Shown here in pieces: positions 39,771 through 51,007 of a stretch of 64,000 bases of DNA. The notes beneath the pieces were generated by a model that saw only the letters and a program-made list of their open reading frames with translations, had not been told where the DNA came from and searched no databases. Position numbers and translations under genes: made by a program. Source of the stretch: Apiosordaria backusii (lineage: Eukaryota > Ascomycota > Sordariomycetes > Sordariales > Lasiosphaeriaceae); the NCBI GenBank assembly GCA_030549205.1, contig JAUKTV010000003.1, positions 496,001 through 560,000 on the forward strand. Direction: 5' to 3'. Position 1 is the stretch's first letter. Each line of letters begins with the position of its first letter.

Positions 39771-41161
39771 ATGAAGTTGGTGAGTATTCACAAGACCATT
39801 TTGGTTGAACGAGAAAGAGTAACATTATGTTCTTGTAGGCCGATCAGCAAAAAGTCCCAATCGGTGAGAAATATTTGCCATTTATGTATAGCTATCTCGC
39901 GTAAGAATGAAGTCACTAACATTTGTGTGTAGATTTCAAGATGTTGTTGATCAAGGGCAGCTCGGAGATTGAGAGAAGATTAGTGCTTGATGAGCTGCCG
40001 GTTGAGATCATAGTCGACATCCGCCTACCAGCTAGACTTTGACGGGGGTTGACAATATGTTCTGTGTTAGTAGGTTCATTCGCTGCCTCTTGGAGAGATA
40101 CTGGCGGTCTATTGTGCCGGAGATCATCGAGAGGGAGTTTACGCCTGTTGAGCTGTTCTTCCAAGCGCTTTCTTCTTCCGACCCTCCTCTGATAGGCAGC
40201 GTGGAGGTGTCTGCTTGTTAATGGCTGGCAAGACTGAACCCTAACGGTGGTGTTGGCGGTGACAGGGGACTGGGACGTATTTTGAGCTTTTGTAGAAGTG
40301 TCGAGCTTTGGGAAGGAGAGTTTCAGCGGTCGAGGTTTTATGACTGCGAAGTGGAGCATACGAGGCTGTTGAGGTGGAGGGAAAGGAAGAGGGCTAGGAG
40401 GGGTGTATATTTGGGTTGGTCCGCGAGGTTGTGCCATACTAGTAGGCAGGGAAGAGGGACACTTAAGGGGGTAAGATTTATGAGATGCTTTTCGACCACG
40501 GAGTTGCATGAACTGGGGCACTTGTGGCGTACAGCTTTGGGCTTTGGTTGGGAGGGAGGTTGGTCCTTCTTTTAGGAGAGCGATGGAGGAACTGGTGAGT
40601 CTATACCTTCAAACAGTTGATATGGGGATTCTAATGATGTTGATGCGCAGGGAGATCTGTTAGCAGAGCCGAGGCAGAGAGGATCGGTTGGGGAGACGGG
40701 GATGAAAACGCGCAGATGATGGGGACGGTGAGGAAACTGGGGCCAGAGGATGTGTTGAAATTACTGAGGGAGAGGTGGAGGCTCGGGGGTAGACAGAGTC
40801 TGGTGGGGTGGATTATGATGAAGGGGCCTTGGTGAGTAACACTTGGTACTGCGGGCGGGTATTGAGATGTATATTGACAGACATGTAGGTCTGAGGATAG
40901 CACTGAGGTGCTTAGTATGACCATCTTGAGTGCGAGATATGGGAGCCTGAGTTAGCGAGATCGCCTTTTCCTGTGGATGAGTTTCCTGGGAGGCATGGGG
41001 GAGTGCTTGATCATGAGACGCTGGAGGGTGAGGAGTTGAGGGCTGTTCATGGCGCTGATGGAGGGAGGGAGTGGTGCCATTCTGGTCGATATGGGCATGA
41101 GTGTGAGGTGTTTGTTCTTGGGGGCGTTCGGGAGGGGAGATTGGTTGCGAGTAGGTATTGA
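39771..41161 (+). pseudogene. Decayed F-box-like gene
   Basis: Short spliced exons (MKL, then ADQQKVPI, then DFKMLLIKGSSEIERR) lead into LVLDELPVEIIVDI, which fits the start of a fungal F-box. The frame then breaks near 40035-40045 and resumes as NMFCVSRFIRCLLERYWRSI, VPEIIEREFTPVELFFQAL. Further protein-like pieces follow in changing frames: RCFSTTELHELGHLWRTALG, GWGDGDENAQMMGTVRKLG, PEDVLKLLRERWRLGGRQSL and PVDEFPGRHGGVLDHETLEG. Introns with good GTGAGT donors are still recognisable. Several frameshifts make a functional product unlikely. The F-box assignment rests on the LP-EI-x-x-I pattern and is tentative. Confidence 0.4.
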
Positions 41162-42405
41162 AAGTTGATGGTGAAGCTGGGTTTATGAGAGGAGATGGCT
41201 TGTTTGTCTCCGGTTGATCAACCTAAGGCGCGTTGTGATTCATAGAATTGGGGGTGCTATAGGAAGAGAAGAGCGTCTTGATAAAGACCGGATAGAAGAA
41301 ATATAGGAAAAGAAGGTGAACAAGGGGATAACCCGCGATTAGCATGAGAGTGATGGCCACTTTCTTGATGAGCTGTGGCGGCCCCACCATAGGGAGGTCG
41401 CAGGCAGGCTCCCAACGCCAAATTTGAGGGTTCGCCTTTCCTGACCGCAGAGGTTACAGTGCATTGCACCGAAATTCCAATTGCTCATGCAGTTGGAATA
41501 CTATTTCTTGTTTAATTAAATTCTTCATTTCTTTGATAGAGAACAGTAAAGCCTTTGCTTTTCTACCAAAGCACATTTGCGCTGGGCGTGCGCATTATTC
41601 TGTGGTGGGGCGGCAGCGGCTCTCAGTTGCAGGCGCTGGCGGTCTTTCAGTGGTCGCCCAGCCACTCACTCCGGAAACCAAACAAGACTACAGACAGTTC
41701 AGACTCACCATCACCGACCACCACACAAACGAGGCATGCGTCACAACCTACATTGCTGGATCATCCTATTCTCCGACAGAGGTACGTTGTCTATCCTTGA
41801 GAGTATTCTCGAGGCAATCTGGGGGCCCTGCGCCAGGAGTCTTGCAGCGTGGCAGCTGGCAGACCAAGCAGCATCCCGTCTCATCTCACATCCCCTTCCT
41901 CAACCTACCCGACTGCATCAAGCACCGCTATTCAGCAACACGTCTTGCACTTCCAGTCATAAGTAGACGTGTATTCCGGAGAGCTCTTTCACTTGGAAGT
42001 TCTTCTTCTTTTCTTCGAAGTTCCTTTCAAGTTTTTCGAGCAATGTTTCGCCGGGATATCTAGTCGCGAGGCTGCTGCAAGTCCCACCTTCAAGCTCCTC
42101 ATCCTCTAGCAAGTCTTAAGCTCTTTCATCCTTTTTCACTTGAAACGGGAACGTTTCGGGGGTGTGATAGGAATCGGGTGATCTAGCGGGTACTTGCTCA
42201 TCAACGAACATTATTCACGCCTTGCTGCCCAGTTTATCTTCGGGGCCTCTACGCTGTTTGCTCTTGGCACATTTCCTTTCACCTTCCCAGTCAATGTCTT
42301 TCTTGATTTTGAAGAGTCGGCGCTAACAAGAAACAGACACCAACCTCGCATCGGCGGCACCCTCACCTCACACACTTCCTTTGCTGGCCAGGTCCCGGCG
42401 GCAGT
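41162..42405. other. Intergenic and 5' leader of the HDA1-class gene
   Basis: 1.2 kb without a supported gene. The C/T-rich stretch just before 42406 looks like leader sequence. Confidence 0.5.
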
Positions 42406-44757
42406 ATGGATGACCTCGACCAAGATGTCGTTATGGACGGGACAGCTGATGCACCTTCCTTGCCTTCTGCCAACGGATATTCAGAACCGACCTCCAAGTC
42501 AGCAGGAAGTTCCCTGGAGACACCAAACGGCCACAGCGCAGATGGATCCTCGAGCAAGGTAGAGCCAGGCGATGGCTTTCCCGAGCACTTCAGACGCAAA
42601 GGATTGCTGCCGACCGGCTGCTGTTACGACGACCGCATGAAGCTGCATGCGAATGCGGATTTTGGGCCAAATCCTCACCACCCGGAAGACCCATCACGCA
42701 TCGAAGTCATCATGAGGATCTTTAAGAAGAACGGCCTTGTATTCACAGGCTCGGATGCCGATCTCCTTGACGTCTTGAACAGCCATCCGACCAAGTATAT
42801 GTGGAGGATCCCCGCCAGGGAAGCAACAGAAGAGGAAATTCGGACTGTCCACCGCGTAGAGCACTTCAATTGGGTCAAGGCTCTCGCTACAAAGTCCACG
42901 CATGAGCTCCGTCAGATTTCAGCAATAATGGACCAAGGCCGCGATTCGCTTTACGTTGGGAGTATGACTTATGAAGCCTCTCTGATCTCGGCTGGCGGTG
43001 CCATCGAAACCTGCAAGGCGGTAGTTACCGGTACCGTCAAGAATGCGTTTGCCGTCATTCGACCACCAGGGCATCACGCCGAGTATAACCAACCGATGGG
43101 ATTTTGTCTCTTCAACAATGTTCCCATCGCCGCCAAGGTCTGTCAGAAGGAGTACCCTGATATCTGCCGGAGGGTCATGATTCTGGATTGGGATGTTCAC
43201 CACGGCAACGGCATCCAGAACATGTTTTATGAGGACCCAAATATTCTCTATATATCTTTGCATGTCTACAAAAACGGAGAGTTCTACCCTGGGAGACATG
43301 AAAATCCCATGATCCCGGATGGTGGCATGGAACAATGCGGTGCTGGAAACGGACTGGGAAAAAATATCAACATCGCCTGGCACGACCAGGGTATGGGTGA
43401 TGGCGAGTATATGGCTGCTTTCCAGAAGATTGTCATGCCAATTGGCCAGGAGTTCAACCCCGACCTCGTCATTATATCGGCTGGTTTTGACGCCGCAGCC
43501 GGAGACGAGCTCGGCGCCTGTTTCGTCTCGCCTGCTTGCTACGCCCACATGACACACATGTTGATGTCTCTAGCCGGCGGCAAGGTGGCTGTCTGCTTGG
43601 AAGGCGGGTACAACCTCTCTGCCATCTCCAAATCCGCTCTGGCGGTCGCTCAGACCTTGATGGGTGAGCCACCCCCGCAAATGGAGATTCCCAGGATCAA
43701 CAAGGAAGCCAGCAAGGTGCTGGCGAAGGTGCAGGCTTACCAGGCGCCATATTGGGAGTGCCTGAGGCCTGGTATTGTTGACGTCCCAGACATGATAAGA
43801 CACGATTCATCACGCCTCCACGATGTGATACGATCAGCCCAGAGACAGCACTTGTCAGACAATCACGGGATGCTTCCGCTATACATCCAACGCAACATCA
43901 TTTTTAGGTCATTTGAGAACCAGGTATTGGTCACCAAGGGTATACAGTCGGCGAAGAAGCTACTGTTGATTGTCCATGACCCTCCTGAGTTGCATGGACA
44001 GCCAGACCCGCTGGATAATTCCCTGGAGCCACACAATGCTTGGGTCGTAAGTTTGCTGTTGTTTATCCCACAATTACTTGAAGGAAAACAGCTAACGTTT
44101 ACCAGTCGGATGGGGTAACCAAGTACATCGAATGGGCCATCGAGAATGAGTTTGGGGTGATCGATATCAACGTTCCCCACTACATCACGAGGACAGACGA
44201 CACGGAGCATTTCACGCCCCGGATGGACGAGAAGACGCTACAGATGCATCTCCAGGATCTGATGTGTTATATCTGGGACAACTATCTCCAACTTTATGAC
44301 GGGGCGGACGATATCTATCTCATGGGTGTGGGTAATGCCTACCTCGGGATCAAGGTTCTCCTGATCAACAGAAGTAAGTTGCATTCTCTGGTTTGTATCA
44401 GAGGTGAAGTGCTGACTCTGGTTGGGTACAGATGTGCGCAATCGCCTTTCTGGCGTGGTCAACTTCGTCAACGGCAGCCTTCGACCAGTCAAATCTGATG
44501 TAGATGAGGGGCTGTCGTCTTGGTATAAGGACAACTCGCAGGTGTACGTTGCCAACGACCACGCGTGTTGGTCTGACCCTGACCTGACCCGCAAGGTGAT
44601 GAAGAGGCGGTTTGGTAATGCCATCCGTAGCGAGGTCAATGGACTGGCGCCCATGATGCACAAGCACTTCAAGGATGTCCAGCAGTTTGTTGCTGACCAG
44701 ACGAGGAAATTGCATGGGGGGGATTCCACTGAGGACGAGGCGAACAGAATGGGCTAA
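42406..44757 (+). CDS. Class II histone deacetylase, HDA1/Clr3 type
   Basis: Removes acetyl groups from histones; HDA1/Clr3 enzymes silence heterochromatin, and in Neurospora HDA-1 works with HP1. Exons 42406-44046, 44106-44373 and 44432-44757 give 744 residues. After an acidic/Ser-rich start, the deacetylase domain runs from about residue 65 (GLLPTGCCYDDRMKLHANAD) to 430. It contains the catalytic RPPGHHAEYNQPMGFCLFNN with the His pair, the zinc-binding ILDWDVHHGNGIQNMFYED, DLVIISAGFDAAAGDELGAC and CLEGGYNLSAISKSALAVA. The C-terminal 270 residues form an Arb2-like domain (LLLIVHDPPELHGQPDPLDN, DDIYLMGVGNAYLGIKVLLI). All catalytic positions that I can check are present. The large chromodomain gene lies 8 kb away, which may be chance. 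Confidence 0.96.
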
Positions 44758-47152
44758 TTGGAAATACCAAGGAGAAACAAACGGATGGGTTGGAGTCTTT
44801 TTACTTTTTCACCAGAAGCCAGCGAGGAGCAGCAGCAGTCAGTTGGGTTGGAGTTTCAATGGGCGGGAAGGAGGGGGGAAGGGAAAGGAAAGGGACGTTT
44901 GCTAGTGCAACGAAGTAATATCTACGGGATACGTGTATACTTGGATTTATCAGTCAATTTGTTTCTTGTGAAATGTGAGTCCTATCCATGATATCGTTTG
45001 CTTTTCTTTTGTTTTGTTGCAGACTTGTTGTGGCGTTTGATGCGAAGCCACACTCCTGGTAGTAACCCTAACCCGCTTCCTCCTGTGTCAAAGTCTTATC
45101 CTCGCATTGTGGGACCAGGGGGGCCGGGGCTTTCCCTTTTATCTTAGCGTGTGTGTGGGTGTGTCGCGTGCAGGGGGGCGCACCTTCCAAGAGAGGCGCG
45201 TGTGTTGGCAGGCGAAATGTGGGTCGAACGTTTTTAAAGACGACATTTGAGCAGCATTTGAGAGCAGCAGCGGAAAGAAAGTTCAGCCTTACGACATTCA
45301 TCAACATTGAGCTTAATTGAGAGTTTAACCATAACGAACGGAGAGTAATAGTGATTATGGAGCGAAGTAGGAGGTATGTGTTATTTTTGTTGTGTTGCGT
45401 ACTTGTTGTTCTCAAGTGAGATGGATGTTTTGGTGATTGGTGGAGGGTTGGGGAAGGGAGTTGGGGACGATGTGAGGGGGGATGAGATGTTGGTGATGAT
45501 GATGGGATGGGGATAGAGATGGGAGAAGTGAGAGAGGGAGCGTTTTGGGAGCGTTTTGGGGGTTTTGGCTGCGAGTATTGTGTGGGCAGAAGAATGATAA
45601 GTGGAGGGGGGGGTGTTGTTGGGATTGTTGGGGTGCCCGTGGGTGGTTGTCGGCGGTGGGCTTGGGAGCAACGAAGCAACGCAGCAGGGCAGGAGCAGGA
45701 GGTGATGGGATGATGGGACCTTTACCACTACTTTTTCACTACCACCGCGAGGGATCTTGGGTTTCGTCACCACACAACAGCAGCGGCTTTGAGCGGAAGT
45801 TTTTGAGCACAGCACCGACTGTTACCGTCTTTCTGCTTAACGCAGTAAACATCGCCTCGGTCACTGTCAACTGGATACTTCCAACCTTACCCTGAATCAG
45901 CACAGCGACTTACAAGCCGTCTTACTCACTCACTTGCACCCATCTGCTCTACCCTCTCGTCGACTGCTGTGTGCCCTCACAAGAAGTCCCAGCTCCATCG
46001 AACCTCTTCACACCTCGCCCACTGGGTCCCGAAGTCTGTCTCGCCTTGCTTACAAGATACTTCTAACCCCTGTTCTCCGCGCTTCTCCGGGTCAACCAGC
46101 CTTCAGTCAGAGGAGAGGACCACGGGAACAAATCACTCTTCATCTTCCTGCAGCAGATCGAGCCACAGACTCCGTTCGTGGGAGTACTCACCTCGTCACT
46201 TGTCAACTTCCTTCTCAACTTGGTCGACCGGTATCTTGTCACCGAGCCAGTATTTGAGGTCGATCCATCAGTTTTGGATTTATGTAAGTGTGACTGTTCT
46301 CTTTAAGAGATGGAAGACTTGTTGCTAATCTTTCATCAGATGCTCTCGACAACTATCACCAAAGGATCCCTCAAAATCCTTTCGCGGACGAAAACATCAC
46401 CACAAGCACGCGGTCACCGTCTCGCGCGCTGACCCAGCTACTATTGTTAGCAAGCAAGATCTGTCCCTGTGGTCCCCAAGTTTAACCAGCGCGCGTGAAC
46501 GGCCGCCACAGTTCCCGCCAAAGTTTCGAAGAGACAAGTCGAGTACCGGTCCCCTCCTCTTACTGTGCCGGTCAAGCGTCTCGAGAAGCGCCAGATTCAG
46601 AACATGTCTTCATCAACCGCAGCTGCTTCCCACGACTCCAAGAAGCCAAAGGCACCGAGTTCATCTTCCAACAAAGGGTCCACTAAAAGGCCCAAGCGCA
46701 AGTTTGATGATGAGACGCAGTCGCTTGCTGCTATCAAGCGCCGCAGTGAAGAGTTCTACAGTCAGCTGGAGCCTATTAGCAGGAGAACGCGTCGCGCTGG
46801 AGCGTCCTTTGAGTGCTTGCAGTTGGACGGCGCCACCGACTGATCGGCGTCATGTTCGAGATCGACTCATTACCACCTCACACGTGGCAGACGATGTCCG
46901 AGATCAAATTAGGGGCACCCAAACGAGAGTTTATTTCATCAACCTTGCCGTTGTCAAGTGAATGGGCCGAGTGATGACAGCGGCGGGGCGACTTTTCACC
47001 AGTCCATGGAGCTTGCTCCAGGCAGCTCGATTTCTCAGCATAGTTTTAGCTCCTAGTGGAGCGACCAATGATTTTATTTTCCGTCGCTTTTCTTTTTTCT
47101 AATTTCTTTTCAACTTTGAGGAGGGCAGTGATACTAACGACCAAAACAACAG
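44758..47152. other. Intergenic and probable 5' leader or introns of the RS-protein gene
   Basis: 2.4 kb. A telomere-like TAACCCTAACCC occurs near 45063. G/T-rich microsatellite-like DNA spans about 45430-45700 and a C/T-rich stretch about 45900-46300. One short ORF (46604-46843) is listed. A strong branch site (TACTAAC at 47131) and acceptor at 47152 show that an intron ends at the right edge; its 5' exon could not be fixed. Confidence 0.5.
46604..46843 (+). CDS. Small basic hypothetical ORF
   Basis: 79 codons, MSSSTAAASHDSKKPKAPSS, then a Lys/Arg cluster (TKRPKRKFDDETQSL, AIKRRSEEFYSQLEPI) that reads as a helical nuclear protein. It could be a separate small gene, or an upstream exon or upstream ORF of the RS-protein gene at 47153. 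No family is recognised. Confidence 0.3.
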   Translation: MSSSTAAASHDSKKPKAPSSSSNKGSTKRPKRKFDDETQSLAAIKRRSEEFYSQLEPISRRTRRAGASFECLQLDGATD

Positions 47153-49057
47153 ATACGAGGACGGCGAAGTGAGGCGCTATGGTGCCGGAGAATCTTATCG
47201 ACCTTACAACCGTGACCGATCACCTCCTCCCCGCCCGCGCAGCCCAATGAGGGACCGCGGTCGCACCCCGCCGGGAGGCCCAGACAGCTATGTTCCGGGC
47301 AGGCCGTCTCCACGGCGCAGGTCTCGTAGTGTGGATCGCTTTCGAGACAGGTCAAGAGATCGAGGTGCTCCTCAACGGTGGCGTCGCAGCCGAAGCAGAG
47401 GGAGAACCGACTTGCACCGCGGATCACCAAGAAGAAGCCCAATGAGAAGATCGCCGCCTCCCCGGTTTATTTCTCCTCGGAGAGACGACCGTCGTGATGA
47501 CAGACGAGATGACCGGCGCGATGACAGAAGAGACGATCGGCGAGATGACAGAAGACTTGACGATAGGCGAGATGATCGCAGAGATGACAGGAGAGATGAC
47601 CGTGACGAACGCCCTCGGTCTCCTCAGCGCCGCGATTTTGACATCAAGTGAGCATGATTCATTCCAACGACTTGACGAATTCGTACTAACTTTTGTATCG
47701 CATAAGACGGAGATCCCGGTCACCCTTTGACAGAGACAGAATTCGCCGGGACCGCTCTCCTCCTCTGAGACGTTCTCCCCCAGCTGGCCCTCGTGGTGGA
47801 GGTTCATACCGTCCTCGCTCTCGATCTCCGGAACGCCGTGATCCACGCGATGACAGATATCCTGCTGCCTCAACATTTCGCCGCCAATCGCCGCCCCCTC
47901 GGGACTCTGTCAACACTTCGGTGATTAACTCACGCAGCGGCTCAGGCAGATCCTCTCCGAGACCCCCTTCTCATCGTGGTCGGGATGATCGATCTCGACC
48001 TCAGTCTCCGGTTGCAAGGTCTCCGCCTCGCCCGCCATCTATGAGAGCACCAACCCCCGTACAAACATCGGCGCCTCCTCCACCTAGAGAGACACCCAGA
48101 CCGGCTCCTTCCCAGCCGGCGGCACAACAGCCTGTTCAGCTTACGGTACAACCGGCCCCAAAGCCATCGGCCACAGAGGTCAATTCTAACCCAATTCGGT
48201 CTCCTCCCCGTGCCCCAGCAGCCCTCAGAGCCCCACCCACCGGCCCGGCCGCCTCCCGTAACTTTACTTCTCCCGTGGCGCCCATCCCTCAACATTCTAC
48301 ACCGCAAGTTCCCCCGAGTGGCCCGGCCCGTGACACTACTAGTCCCAGCGTCCCGCCATCTGGACCTCGAGGCTACGTCGCTCCTTCCCCCAGAGGCAGT
48401 TTCACCCCCCGCGGCAGTATTGGTGGTGGTAGAGGCATTAACAATTCTTCCTCCTGGGGCCCTGCTAATTCCGCCTCTCGTGGTGGCCACCCATCCCATC
48501 TTCCCCCGCGACAGACCTCCTCCCCAACAATTTCCACCCCCACCGGCCCGTCATCAATCCCTACCGGCCCGCGCTCAGCAGGCGGTAGCATCAGCGGACC
48601 CAGCCACAACGGCCCGCCCTCTAACGCAGGCGTGGCTGCCTCCCCTTCGCCATCCACCCCCTCCATCACCACCCTCCCCCCTTCAGGTCCCAGCGGCGGC
48701 AGCAGACCATTCAACCCCCCCACTGGTCCAGCTCTAGCATCCCCGCAACCTCCCCGCGCGACACTGGCGCAGAATCTGCTCAACACCATGCCGCCTATTC
48801 TACCCCCTAACAGCGGCGGGAAGCTGGATCCGTCCATGGCCACCCTCGACGAGAAGGACCCTCATTACAAGAAGATGAAGGAGGACGAGGAGAGGCTGAG
48901 GGAGGAGCTGAAGCAGAGGCAGGAGAAGCTTAGGAAGAGCATGAGGGTGTGGGATCGGATGGAGAGGGAGAGTAAAGGGTGTGAGTTGAAGAGTGAATTG
49001 AGCGAGAAGAGCTTGGGGGCGTTGAGCGGGGAGGGGCAGGGAGGGGGTGCCTTTTAG
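47153..49057 (+). CDS. Arg/Ser-rich (SRRM-like) nuclear protein, 5' exon unresolved
   Basis: Low-complexity protein of the splicing-factor/nuclear-speckle kind. Exons 47153-47647 and 47707-49057 join in phase; the first begins in the middle of a codon after a TACTAAC branch site and ACAG acceptor, so at least one upstream exon is missing from my model. It contains many RS/SR dipeptides (RRSRSVDRFRDRSRDRGAPQ), a DDRR tandem repeat (47485-47615), a long Pro/Ser-rich middle, and a folded C-terminal helix (KDPHYKKMKEDEERLREELK, QRQEKLRKSMRVWDRMERES) that is the most conserved-looking part. A role in RNA processing is inferred from composition only. Confidence 0.75.
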
Positions 49058-49145
49058 GGCATTGCCGCCAACTAACATTGCTGCTTTATTGGAGAAGGGA
49101 GAGAGAGAAGGAATAATAACCCTGAGGTTTTCGTTGAGTTTCAAA

Positions 49146-49161
49146 GGGGGGGGGGGGGGGG
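49146..49161. repeat. Poly-G tract
   Basis: About 16 consecutive G in the 3' flank of the RS-protein gene. Confidence 0.9.
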
Positions 49162-49265
49162 AAGTTGCTGCAGTCGTCGTTGAGGAAACCTTCACTGTCG
49201 CACACACATACTACCATAAAGCGACAACGATCAGATGGAGAAGAAGAAAATAGTAATGGAGCGGA

Positions 49266-49269
<4 letters not shown>

Positions 49270-49314
<45 letters not shown>
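49270..49314. repeat. GA dinucleotide microsatellite
   Basis: More than 20 GA units, followed at 49323 by an A tract. It lies between the convergent RS-protein and GAPDH genes; the remaining 49058-49923 holds no gene. Confidence 0.95.
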
Positions 49315-49323
<9 letters not shown>

Positions 49324-49923
49324 AAAAAAAAAAGAACGACCTTGTCTGTTGTCAGTCTTTGTAAACACCATCCTCTGAACATCACAGCATCAATCTCACA
49401 GCCAAACAAGACAAGGTCGACAAACGAGGCGGTTGAACAAGCCAAACAACAAGGAGGAAAATAAAACTAAAAAGGGATAGGGGGAAGAGAAGGAAAGCAG
49501 AAGGCGTTGGTTTCGTGGTAGCTTGGGTACATATTTAATAGAGTTGATGTCAAACCTTGTAAACAACTGACTGGGTCCGTCCTGGCGATGTGGCATGGGG
49601 ATTCTAAATCCACCAACAAGATTTCCTGGACCTGTATTTCTTTATCCTCTTTAGGATGGGGTCAAATTTGTATTCAAAAGGTATGTCTGGAACACTCTGT
49701 TAGCCGAGCAGCAACAGAGGCAGCGAACATGATCGCCAGCTGACGTCATCCTCAGGATTCAACCTCATGAACAACAACAGTGTACTTCTAAAGCTTCACG
49801 GTATATTTTGCTACCTAGGCTCCAAACGCAACCCATCCCATTTTTAGTTGAGGCGTGTGTTCATCTAGGAAAAGGGCACATCGCACCCTTCATCAACTAC
49901 AGTCTCGCGGGGACGCAACCGAG

Positions 49924-51007
49924 TTAATGAGAAGCATCATACTTGGCGACATAGGAGACGAGGTCGAGCACACGTCTGCTGTAGCCCCACTCGTTGTCGT
50001 ACCAGGAGACAAGCTTGACGAAGTGGTCGTTCAGAGAGATACCGGCCTTGGCGTCGAAGATGGAGGAGTTCTCATTACCATTGAGATCGGAAGAGACGAT
50101 CTCGTCCTCGGTGTAGCCGAGAATGCCCTTGAGATCACCCTCGGAAGCTTCCTTGATGGCGGCCTTGATGGCCTCGTAGCTGGCCCCCTTCTCGAGGCGG
50201 CAGGTGAGGTCAACAACGGAGACGTTGGAGGTGGGGACACGGAAGGCCATGCCGGTAAGCTTGCCGTTGAGCTCGGGGATAACCTTGCCGACGGCCTTGG
50301 CGGCACCGGTGCTGCTGGGGATGATGTTCTGAGCAGCGCCACGGCCACCGCGCCAGTCCTTGGCGGAAGGACCATCAACGGTCTTCTGGGTGGCAGTGTA
50401 GGAGTGGACGGTGGTCATGAGACCCTCGACGATGCCGAACTTGTCGTTGACAACCTTGGCGAGGGGAGCCAGGCAGTTGGTGGTGCAAGAGGCGTTGGAG
50501 ATGACAGCGGCCTTGCCGTCGTAGGTCTTCTCGTTGACACCCATCACGTACATGGGGGCATCGGCCGAGGGGGCAGAGATGATGACGCGCTTGGCACCAC
50601 CCTTCAAGTGGGCGCTAGCCTTCTCGGTGGTGGTGAAGACACCAGTGGACTCGACGATGTACTCGGCGCCAGTGTCCTTCCAGGGGATGGCAGAAGGGTC
50701 CCGCTCAGTGTAGAACTTGACGGTCTTGCCGTTGACGACCAGATCGCTGCCGGAGACCTCAATGGTGCCCTTGAAGACGCCGTGGGTAGAGTCGTACTTG
50801 AGCATGTATTTCTGTGTGACCGAGAGTGGTCAGCACTTCGTTCGAAGGGGTGAGGAGGGCGAGGCAATGGGAGCTACTTACAGCGTACTTGGGCTCAATG
50901 AAGGGGTCGTTGACGGCGACGATCTCGACGTCGGGGTGCTCAACCGCATTGCGGAAGACGATACGGCCAATGCGGCCGAAACCGTTGATACCGACCTTGA
51001 TAGTCAT
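49924..51007 (-). CDS. gpd1: Glyceraldehyde-3-phosphate dehydrogenase
   Basis: Glycolytic enzyme that oxidises glyceraldehyde-3-phosphate with NAD; cytosolic. Exons 50882-51007 and 49924-50811 give 337 residues, standard length. The NAD-binding start is MTIKVGINGFGRIGRIVFRN, the active-site Cys is in ISNASCTTNCLAPLAKVVND, and the partner His in TTVHSYTATQKTVDGPSAKD. KLTGMAFRVPTSNVSVVDLT and SWYDNEWGYSRRVLDLVSYV complete the signature. The intron (GTAAGT...CACAG) falls after KYA. Codon use is strongly biased to C/G endings, as expected for high expression. Confidence 0.98.

Noticed and set aside
45381..45815. Minus-strand ORFs of up to 203 codons in 45.0-45.8 kb
   Set aside because: Low-complexity Pro/Ser/Thr shadows of G/T-rich microsatellite-like DNA.
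49855..50853. 332-codon + strand ORF
   Set aside because: Antisense of GAPDH, a known shadow of highly biased genes.
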